Source: JAGPUQ01 sp947084925 (GTDB lineage Bacteria > Pseudomonadota > Gammaproteobacteria > Pseudomonadales > Porticoccaceae). Taken from it: DNA of 64,000 nucleotides. The stretch lies in NCBI GenBank assembly GCA_947084925.1, contig CAMTUJ010000008.1, positions 62,001 to 126,000 on the forward strand. Direction: 5' to 3'. Below, in pieces: positions 36,733-45,172 of this stretch (position 1 is the stretch's first letter; every line of letters begins with the position of its first letter). The notes beneath the pieces are model-generated. The model did not search any database, was not told where the DNA came from, and was given only the letters and a program-made list of their open reading frames with translations. Position numbers and translations under genes: made by a program.

Positions 36733-38550
36733 TCAGCCGACTTCCGGATAACAACTGGTGACATCCGGCCAGCCTTTCGTCCTGAACTGCTGGTAGTGAT
36801 CCCAGAAGGCGTTGTCGATGGCGCGCTGCCACTGCGGCGTGTCGGTGCGCCGGTAGCGGGAGAGCTGCCCGGGGCCGCCGTTATAGGCGGCGTAGGTCGC
36901 GCGAATCAGGTTGTCGTCGCCGCCGGGGCGCCGATTCTCGCCGCGCCGCAGGGCGTAATCGACCAGATAGTGTTCGAGAATCTCGGTCCCCGCCGCGACG
37001 TTGTAGTCGGCCTCGTCGTTCAGGCGCTTGAGGTCGTAGAGCCCGCGCCACACGCGGCCGTTGATCTGCATCATGCCGATGGCTCCGACGGGGGATTTCA
37101 GCACCTGGGGTTTCGCCGCGGTACCGACAAACTGGCGCCAGCAGGATTCCTTCCACGCGGTGGCCTGCACCAGGGGAGTGAACGATTTCGCCAGGCGCTG
37201 CGGGAGGCGGGATTTGCCGTCCAGGCGAGCGCTGGCTTTGTCGTCGAGGATGGCGGCGACCTGTTTGAGGTAGGCCTGAAGTTCGCCCCGGCGCGGCACC
37301 TTGGTCGTCAGCTTGGGCGCTGGTTCCTCGGCGCGCGCCGCCGGCACCAGCCACTGCACCAGATTCCGGAACATCGGGCGGACGCGGCTGGTCTCGGGAT
37401 CGTCCAGCAAGAACAGTTTCCGCAGTCGCTGGTCCACCTCCAGCGGCAAGGGCGTGAACGAGGCCGGTGCGGCGTCGGCGAGCAGCATGCGGGCGAGCCG
37501 GCGCAGGCCGTCGCGGGTGATCTCGATGCCGTATTCCGGGCCGAGCCCGTCGAGTGCCCGCAGCGCGTCGCCGCCGGCGATGAATCCGGCGAGGTGCAAG
37601 TCGTTGCCGAGCGCGGGCAGGTTGGCGCGCGCGAGCGTCGCGAGGTGGGGGCGCAGGCGATCCCAGGTATCGGCGAACAGTTTCCGCACCGGATCGCCGT
37701 CCGGATGGTTCTCGGTGAGCGCCTGGGCGATGGCGTAGCGCGCGTCCAGCAGCGCGCCCAGCAGCTCGAAACGCAGATCACGCGAATCGGCTGTTTCCGC
37801 GAGCATCGTAATGACGGTGGTCAGAAAGCCGTCCAGCTCATCCTCGACACGCGCCCATTCGGCGAGTTCTTCCGGGGTGAGAACCGGTTCGGGGCCGGCG
37901 GCGACCGGATGGGGTGCCAGCGCGAAACCGAGCGTGGCGCGCAAGCCTTCGGGGAGTACCGCAAGCGACTGGATGTGGCTGCGCTTCACCAGCGGTGGCG
38001 GGGCTTCCGCGCCGGTTTTTTGCAGTTCCACCAGCAGGGCGTCGATGGCGCGCAGCGGCTCGGCCAGATCCACCCGCACCTGACCCAGTTGCGGCAGAAT
38101 CAGCTTTTCCGCGAGCACTTTCGCCGGCTGGCTCAGCAGACCCTCGGTGCCGTCGCCACGCCACACCTGCGCGCCGAGCGGCGTAAACACCACCGCAAGC
38201 CCGGAATCGTCGGTCCGGGGCCTGAGTTCGACGGTCATCTGGCCGTGCCAGGGCTCGGGACCGCGGCACTCGCCCATGACGTCGAGCGCGGTCGTCACCA
38301 CCAGCCTGAGCTCGACTTCGAGCGGTCCCTGGTCGGTACGGACTTTGGGATCGGCGACCTCGACCCGGTTGCAGGCGTTCTCCGCGAGCGTCGCGCGACG
38401 CTCCGCGTCCATGTGCAGGGCGAGTGCGACGGCGCGGTCGAGGTGGCGCCCGTCGATCGTCAGGGGTACGGCGACGTCGGCACTGTAGGTTTTCGGCGCG
38501 AGCAGGGCGCACGTCAGCAGCAACCCGCGGGCCAGGGGCGCGCTCTTCAT
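36733..38550 (-). CDS. Periplasmic lytic transglycosylase with a long N-terminal region
   Basis: 605 residues. A signal peptide (LARGLLLTCALLAPKTYS) leads to about 430 residues that I do not recognise. A C-terminal SLT domain follows: catalytic Glu near 468 (VQATAWKESCWRQF), GAIGMMQINGRVW and ATYAAYNGGPG. Such enzymes cut peptidoglycan to 1,6-anhydro-muropeptides. ATG 38550 is chosen because it overlaps the selO stop codon (ATGA); a TTG three codons upstream is also possible. The unusual N-terminal part is alpha-rich and could be a partner-binding domain. Confidence 0.88.
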   Translation of the reverse strand: MKSAPLARGLLLTCALLAPKTYSADVAVPLTIDGRHLDRAVALALHMDAERRATLAENACNRVEVADPKVRTDQGPLEVELRLVVTTALDVMGECRGPEPWHGQMTVELRPRTDDSGLAVVFTPLGAQVWRGDGTEGLLSQPAKVLAEKLILPQLGQVRVDLAEPLRAIDALLVELQKTGAEAPPPLVKRSHIQSLAVLPEGLRATLGFALAPHPVAAGPEPVLTPEELAEWARVEDELDGFLTTVITMLAETADSRDLRFELLGALLDARYAIAQALTENHPDGDPVRKLFADTWDRLRPHLATLARANLPALGNDLHLAGFIAGGDALRALDGLGPEYGIEITRDGLRRLARMLLADAAPASFTPLPLEVDQRLRKLFLLDDPETSRVRPMFRNLVQWLVPAARAEEPAPKLTTKVPRRGELQAYLKQVAAILDDKASARLDGKSRLPQRLAKSFTPLVQATAWKESCWRQFVGTAAKPQVLKSPVGAIGMMQINGRVWRGLYDLKRLNDEADYNVAAGTEILEHYLVDYALRRGENRRPGGDDNLIRATYAAYNGGPGQLSRYRRTDTPQWQRAIDNAFWDHYQQFRTKGWPDVTSCYPEVG

Positions 38551-39998
38551 GATGAACAACTGACCGCGATGCCTCTGCCCCAGTCCGGGGGCGGCGCCGC
38601 GTAGCGGGCGAATTCGGGTGGCGGTTCGAACGGCTGCGCCAGCGCCCGGCGCAGGTTGTCGATTTCGCGGTAGTCACCCTGGTCGACCGCCGCGCGGATC
38701 GCGGTTTCGGCCAGATAGTTGCGCAGGACATGGGCGGGATTGATCTGCCGCATGGCGGCACGGCGCTCCGCCGCGCCGCGGGTTTCCGCGCCGAGCCGCG
38801 TGCTGTAACGCGCCGCCCAGGCCGCGAAGGCGGCGCGATCGGGGCACAGATCACGCAGTGGCGTGTTGGCCGCGCCGGGCACGAAGTCGCAGAGGTGGCG
38901 GAAAAACAGCGTGTAGTCGACGCCGCCCTTGGCGAGCAGCGCGAGCAGATCGTCGATCAGGGCTGTATCGCCGGGGAGTTCCAGTGCCAGGCCCAGCTTG
39001 TCGCGCTGGCGGCGGCGCAGTTCCGCGAGCAGCAGCGGCTCGTATTCGAGCAGCACGGTGCGCAGATCCTCGGCCGCGATCAGCGCACTCAGTCCGTGCG
39101 CCAGGGCGTTGCAGTTCCACAGCCCTATCGCCGGTTGGCGGTGGTAGGCGTAGCGGCCTTCGTGGTCGGAGTGATTGCAGATGTGGCCGGGATCGTAGGC
39201 GTCCAGAAAACCGTAAGGCCCGAAGTCGAGGGTCTCGCCCAGAATCGACATGTTGTCGGTGTTCATCACGCCATGGCAGAAACCCACGGTCTGCCACTGC
39301 GCTATCAGGCGCGCGGTGGCATGCACGGCGTGGCGGAACAGTTCCAGATGGGGTTGGGCGGCCGCCGCGAGTTCGGGAAGATAGGTGGCGATCACATGGT
39401 CGGCCAACGCGCGTACCGCATCGGGACGCTGGCGATGATGAAAATACTCGAAGGAACCGAAACGGATGTGGGTACGCGCCACCCGGATCAACATGGCGCC
39501 CGCTTCCACCTGCTCGCGCAGCACCGGCTCGTCGCTGCCGATGATGGCGAGCGCGCGTGTGCTGGGAATGCCGAGGCCATGGAGCGCTTCGCCGGCGAGG
39601 TATTCGCGGATGGTCGAGCGCAGCACCGCGCGGCCGTCGGCAAAGCGCGAGTAGGGCGTCTTGCCGGCACCCTTCAAATGGAGATCGAGCAGGCCGGCAC
39701 CGGTCTGAACCTGGCCGAGCAGCAGGCCGCGGCCGTCGCCCAGTTGCGGACTGTACCCGCCGAACTGGTGGCCGGCGTAGACCATGGCGAGCGGCGCGCT
39801 GCCGGGCGCGGTGACATTGCCGCTGGCCCAGGCGAGGAACTCCGGGCTCTCCAGCGCGTCCGGCGCCAGGCCGAGCAACTGCGCCGCGGCAGGATTCGTC
39901 GCCACCCGATGCGGATTGGCAAACCCGGTGGGCGCGAGCGCCGTGTAGAAGGCATCGCCCAGACTGTGAAAGCGGTTATCGAAATGAAGTCCGTGCAT
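38547..39998 (-). CDS. selO: Protein adenylyltransferase SelO (YdiU family)
   Basis: Pseudokinase-fold enzyme that transfers AMP from ATP to Ser, Thr or Tyr of proteins; known in redox-stress biology. The 483-residue product has HLKGAGKTPYSRFADGRA, STIREYLAGEALHGLGIPST and the metal site HGVMNTDNMSILGETLDFGP. It ends VSCSS, the C-terminal Cys-Ser-Ser that corresponds to the selenocysteine end of the animal protein. The stop overlaps the transglycosylase start by ATGA, so the two are translated together. Confidence 0.95.
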   Translation of the reverse strand: MHGLHFDNRFHSLGDAFYTALAPTGFANPHRVATNPAAAQLLGLAPDALESPEFLAWASGNVTAPGSAPLAMVYAGHQFGGYSPQLGDGRGLLLGQVQTGAGLLDLHLKGAGKTPYSRFADGRAVLRSTIREYLAGEALHGLGIPSTRALAIIGSDEPVLREQVEAGAMLIRVARTHIRFGSFEYFHHRQRPDAVRALADHVIATYLPELAAAAQPHLELFRHAVHATARLIAQWQTVGFCHGVMNTDNMSILGETLDFGPYGFLDAYDPGHICNHSDHEGRYAYHRQPAIGLWNCNALAHGLSALIAAEDLRTVLLEYEPLLLAELRRRQRDKLGLALELPGDTALIDDLLALLAKGGVDYTLFFRHLCDFVPGAANTPLRDLCPDRAAFAAWAARYSTRLGAETRGAAERRAAMRQINPAHVLRNYLAETAIRAAVDQGDYREIDNLRRALAQPFEPPPEFARYAAPPPDWGRGIAVSCSS

Positions 39999-40046
39999 GG
40001 CTTCATTGTATCAGGGCACGTCCTTGCATCAGGGCAAGGCTTTGCG

Positions 40047-41207
40047 TCAGGGCTGCGCTGGAATCGGCAGCAACCGATAACCCGAATCGCGGGTGTGCCA
40101 GGACAGGTAAAACCGGTTTTCATGGACCAGCAGTTCGGGGCGGTCGGCAGCTCCCGTGGCGCTCGCGAGTTCGCGCGTCGGGCCCCAGCTCGCGCCGCGA
40201 TCCGCCGAGCGCTGGGTCAGCACGCGGATGCTGCCGCCGCGGTACTCCTGCCAGAGCACCACCACCGCGTCCGCCTCGGCCGCGACCGCCGGATTGATGG
40301 CGTAGGCGTCGGGATCGCCGAACGCTTCGGGGTCCGAGAAATGCGCGCCGGCGTCATCGGAATACGATCGGAACAGTCCCCGGTGAGCGCCGAGGGTGAA
40401 CCAGGCGAGGTGATGGCGGCCAGCCGGGGTGATCGCGAGCGCCGGCCCCTGGGTCGGACAGGCCGCGATCCGCCACTGATCGAAGGTGATGCGTTGCACC
40501 ATCGCTGGCCCGAGCGCGGGTACGCGAATCAGGCCGTGGTCGCGGATGTTACCGGGATACACAAAGCGCGCGGCGATGACCGCCTGCCCCTGCGGGTCGA
40601 AAGCCAGCGCGGGCCGGCAGCAGTCGCACAGGCCGGTGGCCAACAGTTGCTGCGGCAGGTTCGCGGTCGCGCGATACAGCGCCGTGGGCGCGCCCGGTGC
40701 CGCTTCCTGGTACCAGAAATGCTGGGGTTCGCCGGCGCTGTTCACCGCAAATCGGTGCAGCCGACCGGGCGCCTGTGCCAGGGGCCGCGGGATCGAAAAG
40801 CTGCGCCCGGTATCCGTTGACAGCGCGTGAAACAGGCGCGCTGTGCCGGCCCCGGCCGCCACCGGATAGACGACATGCACGGTGTCGCCGGCGAAGGCGA
40901 TGCCGGCGCGCTCTTCAACGGAGACCGCGAGCGGCTGGGGTTCGGTGTTCACGGGCACGGATTTGCTGAATGTCGTGCCGAAATCGTCGGAATGATCGGC
41001 GTACACCTGATGGCCGTCGCTGCGCAGGCGCCACAGGCGGCCATCGGGAGCGAAGGCCGCCGCCACGGCGAGCTGAAAAGCGGGCTCCGCGCGGGCGCTG
41101 GCGTGGCCGCCGAACAGCAGCGCGCACGCGCAAGCACACGCCAGTGCGGACCAGGGCGTGTGCTTGCGCCGGGTCAAGGTGTTGCGATGCGGATCAGAAC
41201 GCGACAT
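40047..41207 (-). CDS. Exported BNR/Asp-box (sialidase-fold) protein
   Basis: 386 residues. A signal peptide ends near residue 40 (LLFGGHASARA). At least four Asp-box repeats (S-x-D-x-G-x-x-F/W) are visible: HSDDFGTTFS, STDTGRSFS, YSDDAGAHFS and SADRGASWG. These indicate a beta-propeller. An unusual LCDCCRPAL cysteine cluster near residue 200 suggests metal binding. The typical sialidase catalytic residues cannot be recognised, so a glycosidase role is not claimed. The start overlaps the stop of the outer-membrane protein gene by 14 bases, so the two are coupled and may act together at the cell surface. Confidence 0.75.
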   Translation of the reverse strand: MSRSDPHRNTLTRRKHTPWSALACACACALLFGGHASARAEPAFQLAVAAAFAPDGRLWRLRSDGHQVYADHSDDFGTTFSKSVPVNTEPQPLAVSVEERAGIAFAGDTVHVVYPVAAGAGTARLFHALSTDTGRSFSIPRPLAQAPGRLHRFAVNSAGEPQHFWYQEAAPGAPTALYRATANLPQQLLATGLCDCCRPALAFDPQGQAVIAARFVYPGNIRDHGLIRVPALGPAMVQRITFDQWRIAACPTQGPALAITPAGRHHLAWFTLGAHRGLFRSYSDDAGAHFSDPEAFGDPDAYAINPAVAAEADAVVVLWQEYRGGSIRVLTQRSADRGASWGPTRELASATGAADRPELLVHENRFYLSWHTRDSGYRLLPIPAQP

Positions 41208-42213
41208 TCAGGGAGTTTAGCACCCGATAGTCCGGGTCCGCCTGGGTGCCGTTGAGATTTTCCGCCACCGGAACGCCCAGGGAAAGCGCCAGGCCCCAGC
41301 CCGTCCTGTTCAGGTAGCGCACGCCGGGCGACAGATAGACGATGTTGCCGCCGGAATTTTCTTCGCGCTGGCCGTGGATCTGCACGCGCTCCCGGTGCTC
41401 GCCATTGAGCTCCAGAATCAGATCCCAGGCGTGCGGCTGCGTCAGATCGTAGGGATTGGCCGGGCGCTCGCCGCCGAGTCGGTGGGAGACCGCGAGGTTA
41501 TAGCTGAGGACATCGCCCAGGTCGGTGTGCTGGGCGCCGGTGGCGACGGCGGAATAGAGCAGGCTGGCATCGTAGGACAGCGCGCCGGACAGATGCGTCG
41601 CCGCGACTCCCAGCAGGCCGTCGGTGGAGCCCGAGCCGGGCTGGAATTCAGTCTCCAGACGTTCGCCGCCGCTCTTGCGGTGAGTCTCCCCCGTGGGCAG
41701 CTTGACCCCGAACAGCGCGGCGAGGTGCGTTTGCTGGTCCGCGCTGCGCAGGAAACGGTACTCCCCGAACAGGGTGGCGTCGCCGAGACCTTCGGGGTCG
41801 CCCAGATTCAGGATCCGGTCGGGGTGCCCGTGGGCCCCGGCGCCGTGATCGTAGACGTGGTGATCCGCTTCCCTGACGTTCTGGCGCTGGATATAGGGCA
41901 GGCGCAATCCCAGGGTCAGGTCGTCGGTAACACCATAGCTCAGTCCGAGAGCGGTCGATGACAGAAAGTCGACGCTGTGCAGCTCGCTGTCGGCCAGTTG
42001 CGGGTTGGCAATGCGCGAAAAGTTGTTGTACTCCGAACGCAGGCTGGTGCTCCAGCGACCTGCCGGCAGCGTGATGGCGGATTCGGTGTAGATCGGGCTG
42101 CCGACGCCGCCACCCAGACCGACGGAAGCGTGATCGGCGGATGCGGCAGCGGTCAGACCGAGACTCGCGAGCAGTGCGATGGCGCCTGCGCTGTGGCGTA
42201 CAAGGTTGGGCAT
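41194..42213 (-). CDS. Outer-membrane beta-barrel protein with a His-rich segment
   Basis: 339 residues from ATG 42213, which has GGGAG upstream. A signal peptide (AIALLASLGLTAAASA, cut near residue 26) precedes a protein rich in alternating beta strands, ending in an aromatic Phe as outer-membrane barrels do (LNSLNVAF). It resembles the phenol-degradation MetA-like transporter family. Residues 117-131 hold five histidines (ADHHVYDHGAGAHGH), a likely metal-binding extracellular or periplasmic loop. Its first 37 codons or so and upstream DNA are duplicated at 53061-53253. Confidence 0.78.
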   Translation of the reverse strand: MPNLVRHSAGAIALLASLGLTAAASADHASVGLGGGVGSPIYTESAITLPAGRWSTSLRSEYNNFSRIANPQLADSELHSVDFLSSTALGLSYGVTDDLTLGLRLPYIQRQNVREADHHVYDHGAGAHGHPDRILNLGDPEGLGDATLFGEYRFLRSADQQTHLAALFGVKLPTGETHRKSGGERLETEFQPGSGSTDGLLGVAATHLSGALSYDASLLYSAVATGAQHTDLGDVLSYNLAVSHRLGGERPANPYDLTQPHAWDLILELNGEHRERVQIHGQREENSGGNIVYLSPGVRYLNRTGWGLALSLGVPVAENLNGTQADPDYRVLNSLNVAF

Positions 42214-42298
42214 GGCGGACTCCCGCAGGATGGCGATTGGCGGCCCGCAAACTACCGGCGCAGACGACGCCTGTCGATGCGGCAAATTGTCGCACCCG
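42106..42298. repeat. Left copy of the 193-bp direct repeat flanking the hydrogenase island
   Basis: Aligns without gaps to 53061-53253, with 11 mismatches by hand count (about 94% identity). The repeat covers the start of the outer-membrane protein gene (about 36 codons) plus about 85 bases upstream. This copy belongs to the intact gene. Similarity stops abruptly on both sides, and the other copy lies next to dinB. Confidence 0.9.
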
Positions 42299-42319
42299 CC
42301 GACGGGAGGTACCGACGCC

Positions 42320-42463
42320 GAGTTGATTGGTTTTCAGCTTCTGTCCACCTACATCGCACCGATGCAGCGGCTGTTTCACACCGCGGCGCTGGACTCTGCT
42401 TCCTGGCTAGTCATACTCGCCCTTGGTTTGGGCAAATTTCTTGCCGTAGAGGCAGAAAAACCC
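42320..42463 (+). pseudogene. C-terminal remnant of a P-type cation-transporting ATPase
   Basis: The plus frame reads QLLSTYIAPMQRLFHTAAL and then SASWLVILALGLGKFLAVEAEK. This matches the last transmembrane helices and the closing -VE-EK end of class II (Ca2+/Na+/Mg2+-type) P-type ATPases. No start codon or upstream domain exists, and the open frame runs on to 42517 as unrelated sequence. It begins right after the left 193-bp repeat and sits upstream of hoxF, so it is a leftover of a gene cut by rearrangement. Confidence 0.6.
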
Positions 42464-42582
42464 TACGGCGTCGCATGCAGGTGCGGAGCATGTGAATGCG
42501 TCCGTTGCCCACCCTGATCTTCTCGGTACGGGCTGCCGTCATGCGAAGCAAAATCCACGTGCGACAATGCACAGGAGTCGCA

Positions 42583-42615
42583 ATGAAGCCCCTGCAAGCG
42601 ATGGAATCACCATGA
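42583..42615 (+). other. Ten-codon leader open reading frame overlapping hoxF
   Basis: AGGAG is followed 7 bases later by ATG and the frame MKPLQAMESP, which ends at a TGA that overlaps the hoxF ATG (ATGA, 42612-42615). It has a better ribosome binding site than hoxF itself, so it may couple translation into hoxF. It could also be accidental. Confidence 0.4.
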
Positions 42616-44414
42616 ACGTCGAGCGCGAGGCACTGGAAAAGATACTCTCCCGCCACCGCCGCGATCCGCATAGCCTCGTCCAGATCCTGCGCGAAACGCA
42701 GGATCTGATCGGCTGGCTGCCGCGGGATCTGCTCGGCGATCTGGCCCGCGAACTGAAGCTGCCCCTGGTCCATGTGGAAGGGGTGGTCGGTTTCTACCGC
42801 TTCTTTCACACCCGGCCGGTGGGACGCTACCGGGTGCTGTTCAGCGACAATATCACCGACCGCATGCAGGGCAGCGCGGCTTTGATGGCCGATCTGTGTG
42901 GCCGGCTGGGGATTGAGACTGGCCAGTTGAGCCCCGATGGGCTGGTGAGTGTGGACCGTACCTCCTGCACCGGTCTGTGCGACCAGGGCCCCGCGCTGCT
43001 GATCAACCACCAGCATGTGATCACCCGACTCGACGCGGCCAGGGTGGCGCAGATGGCCGAGCTCATTCGCAGCGGAGTAGCGGTGCCGTTGTGGCCGCAG
43101 TCGTGGTTCGCGATCGACGACAACATCCGTCGCGCCGACGTGCTGCTGGGGATGCCGCTGACACCCGGTGCCGCCATCGCGGCGGCGCTGGCGCGCGGCG
43201 CGCAGGCCATGCTTGACGACATGAAGCACTCCAATCTGCGCGGACGCGGCGGCGCCGGCTTTGCCACCGGGTTGAAGTGGGAGCTGTGCCGCGATGCGCC
43301 CGGCGAGGCTCACGTTGTCGTGTGCAATGCCGACGAAGGCGAGCCCGGCACCTTCAAGGATCGCGTGCTGCTTGCGCGCCATGCCGACGACGTGTTCGAA
43401 GGCATGACCGTGGCGGCATTCGTCATCGGCGCCCGGCAAGGGCTGGTCTATCTGCGCGGCGAGTACCGCTATCTGCTGGAGCCCTTGCAGTCGGTGCTGC
43501 AGCGGCGCCGTGATCAACAGCTGCTCGGTGCCGCCATCCTCGGCCAGGCGGGATTCGATTTCGACATCGCCATCCACGTCGGTGCCGGTGCCTACGTGTG
43601 CGGCGAGGAGTCAGCCCTGATCGAGTCGCTCGAAGGCAAGCGCGGCACGCCGCGCATCCGCCCGCCATTTCCGGTGGAGTGCGGCTACCTGGGCCAGCCG
43701 ACCAGCGTCAACAACGTCGAGACCTACTGCGCCGCCGCACAGATCGCCATCCGCGGCGGCGCCTGGTGGGCCGCGATCGGCACGCCCAAGTCCACCGGCA
43801 CCAAGATCCATTCGGTTTCGGGCGACTGCGAGCGGCCCGGCATCTACGAATACCCGTTCGGCACGCGCATCGGGCGCATCCTCGAAGATTGCGGTGCGCG
43901 CGACACCCAGGCGGTGCAGGTTGGCGGACCCTCGGGCGTCTGCCTGTCGGCGTTCGAGTTCGACCGCCGTATCGCCTTCGAGGATCTGCCGACGGCGGGT
44001 GCCTTCATGGTGTTCGACCGCAGCCGCGACATGTTCGAGGTGGCGCGCAACTTCGCCCATTTCTTCGCGCATGAAAGTTGCGGTTTCTGCACGCCCTGCC
44101 GGGTCGGTACCGCGCTGGTGGTCAAGCGCATGGACAAGCTGGCGAATGCCAACGGCGGGGGGCGCGGCTCGCGGTACGACATCGACGTGCTGTTCGAGAT
44201 CGACCGGCTGATGCACGCCACCACCCACTGCGGCCTGGGCGCGTCGGCCTGCAATCCGCTGCGCGACACCCTCGCCAAGTTCCGTCCGGCCTATGAGCGC
44301 CGGCTGCAATCGCTGCAGTTCGAGCCCGGCTTCGACCTCGATGCCGAATTGTCGATTGCACGTCGCCTGACCAACCGCGACGATCCGGCGGCGCACCTGG
44401 AGATTCCACCATGA
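42612..44414 (+). CDS. hoxF: NAD-reducing hydrogenase diaphorase large subunit
   Basis: 600 residues, as in Cupriavidus HoxF (602). The N-terminal part is NuoE-like (residues 1-160). The rest is NuoF-like and binds FMN and NAD(H): GRGGAGFATGLKW, CNADEGEPGTFKDR and GAGAYVCGEESALIESLEGK. [4Fe-4S] ligands are ESCGFCTPC and THCGLGAS. In the NuoE-like part only the second cysteine pair (SCTGLC) exists; the first is replaced (FSDNITDRM). The cytosolic enzyme passes electrons between NADH and the hydrogenase dimer. First gene of the hox-hyp operon; ends in ATGA overlap with hoxU. Start ATG 42612; another ATG is at 42601 but out of frame. Confidence 0.95.
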   Translation: MNVEREALEKILSRHRRDPHSLVQILRETQDLIGWLPRDLLGDLARELKLPLVHVEGVVGFYRFFHTRPVGRYRVLFSDNITDRMQGSAALMADLCGRLGIETGQLSPDGLVSVDRTSCTGLCDQGPALLINHQHVITRLDAARVAQMAELIRSGVAVPLWPQSWFAIDDNIRRADVLLGMPLTPGAAIAAALARGAQAMLDDMKHSNLRGRGGAGFATGLKWELCRDAPGEAHVVVCNADEGEPGTFKDRVLLARHADDVFEGMTVAAFVIGARQGLVYLRGEYRYLLEPLQSVLQRRRDQQLLGAAILGQAGFDFDIAIHVGAGAYVCGEESALIESLEGKRGTPRIRPPFPVECGYLGQPTSVNNVETYCAAAQIAIRGGAWWAAIGTPKSTGTKIHSVSGDCERPGIYEYPFGTRIGRILEDCGARDTQAVQVGGPSGVCLSAFEFDRRIAFEDLPTAGAFMVFDRSRDMFEVARNFAHFFAHESCGFCTPCRVGTALVVKRMDKLANANGGGRGSRYDIDVLFEIDRLMHATTHCGLGASACNPLRDTLAKFRPAYERRLQSLQFEPGFDLDAELSIARRLTNRDDPAAHLEIPP

Positions 44415-45172
44415 GCGATCGGCACGACAGCGATGCGCTGAGCACAGCGTCCGGCAGCCCCGCCACCTTTTCACTCGACGGCGAGGATGTTGAATTTCAG
44501 GCAGGCGAAACCATTCTGCAGGCCGCCACGCGCCATGGCCGCTACATTCCGCACCTGTGCTGGCACCCGGAGTTTGCGCCGCAGAGTTCCTGTCGCCTGT
44601 GCACGGTGAAGGTCAACGGCCGCTCCGGTGCGGCCTGCACCGTGCGACCGGCGGCAGGGCAGCAGGTGGAAAGCGACACCGGGGAGATCAACGCACAGCG
44701 CAAGATGTTGCTGCAGATGCTGTTCGTTGAGGGCAACCATTTCTGCCCGAGCTGCGAGAAGAGCGGCAACTGCCTGCTGCAGGCGACCGCCTATCAGATG
44801 GACATGGAAGGCCCGCACTTCGAGGAGTTCTATCCCGACCGTCCGGTCGATGCCAGCCACCCCGACATCCTGCTCGACTTCAACCGCTGCATCCTCTGTG
44901 AGCTGTGCGTGCGTGCCAGCCGCGACCTTGACGGCAAAAACCTCTTCGCCATCGGCGGCCATGGCATCGGCACGCAGTTGCTGGTCAACAGCGCAAGCGG
45001 CCGGCTCGGCGACACCGACATGGCACTCGACGACCGCGCTGCGAGCATCTGTCCGGTGGGGGTGATCCTGCCCAAGCGACGCGGTTTCGCAGTGCCGATC
45101 GGCCAGCGCCGCTTCGATCTGAAGCCGGTCTCGCAGCAGCTTCAGGCGCATGAGGATGGAGAAACAGCATGA
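44411..45172 (+). CDS. hoxU: NAD-reducing hydrogenase diaphorase small subunit
   Basis: 253 residues, homologous to the N-terminal part of NuoG. It carries a [2Fe-2S] site (CWHPEFAPQSSCRLC and a later ACT), a His/Cys-type site (NHFCPSCEKSGNC) and a CxxCxxC site (CILCELC with a distant CPVG). It links HoxF to HoxY electronically. The N-terminal 18 residues (SDRHDSDALSTASGSPAT) are longer than usual. It overlaps both neighbours by ATGA. Confidence 0.95.
   Translation: MSDRHDSDALSTASGSPATFSLDGEDVEFQAGETILQAATRHGRYIPHLCWHPEFAPQSSCRLCTVKVNGRSGAACTVRPAAGQQVESDTGEINAQRKMLLQMLFVEGNHFCPSCEKSGNCLLQATAYQMDMEGPHFEEFYPDRPVDASHPDILLDFNRCILCELCVRASRDLDGKNLFAIGGHGIGTQLLVNSASGRLGDTDMALDDRAASICPVGVILPKRRGFAVPIGQRRFDLKPVSQQLQAHEDGETA

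Noticed and set aside
42430..42445. Candidate sigma-54 promoter (GG-N10-GC) upstream of hoxF, with a GGCAA/TTGCC inverted repeat
   Set aside because: The bases lie within the P-type ATPase remnant and encode its conserved LGKFLA end, so the match is explained by coding sequence. The -24 box is also poor.
42443..42469. GCCGTAG/CTACGGC inverted repeat upstream of hoxF as a terminator
   Set aside because: No T-run follows on either strand and it overlaps the ATPase remnant.
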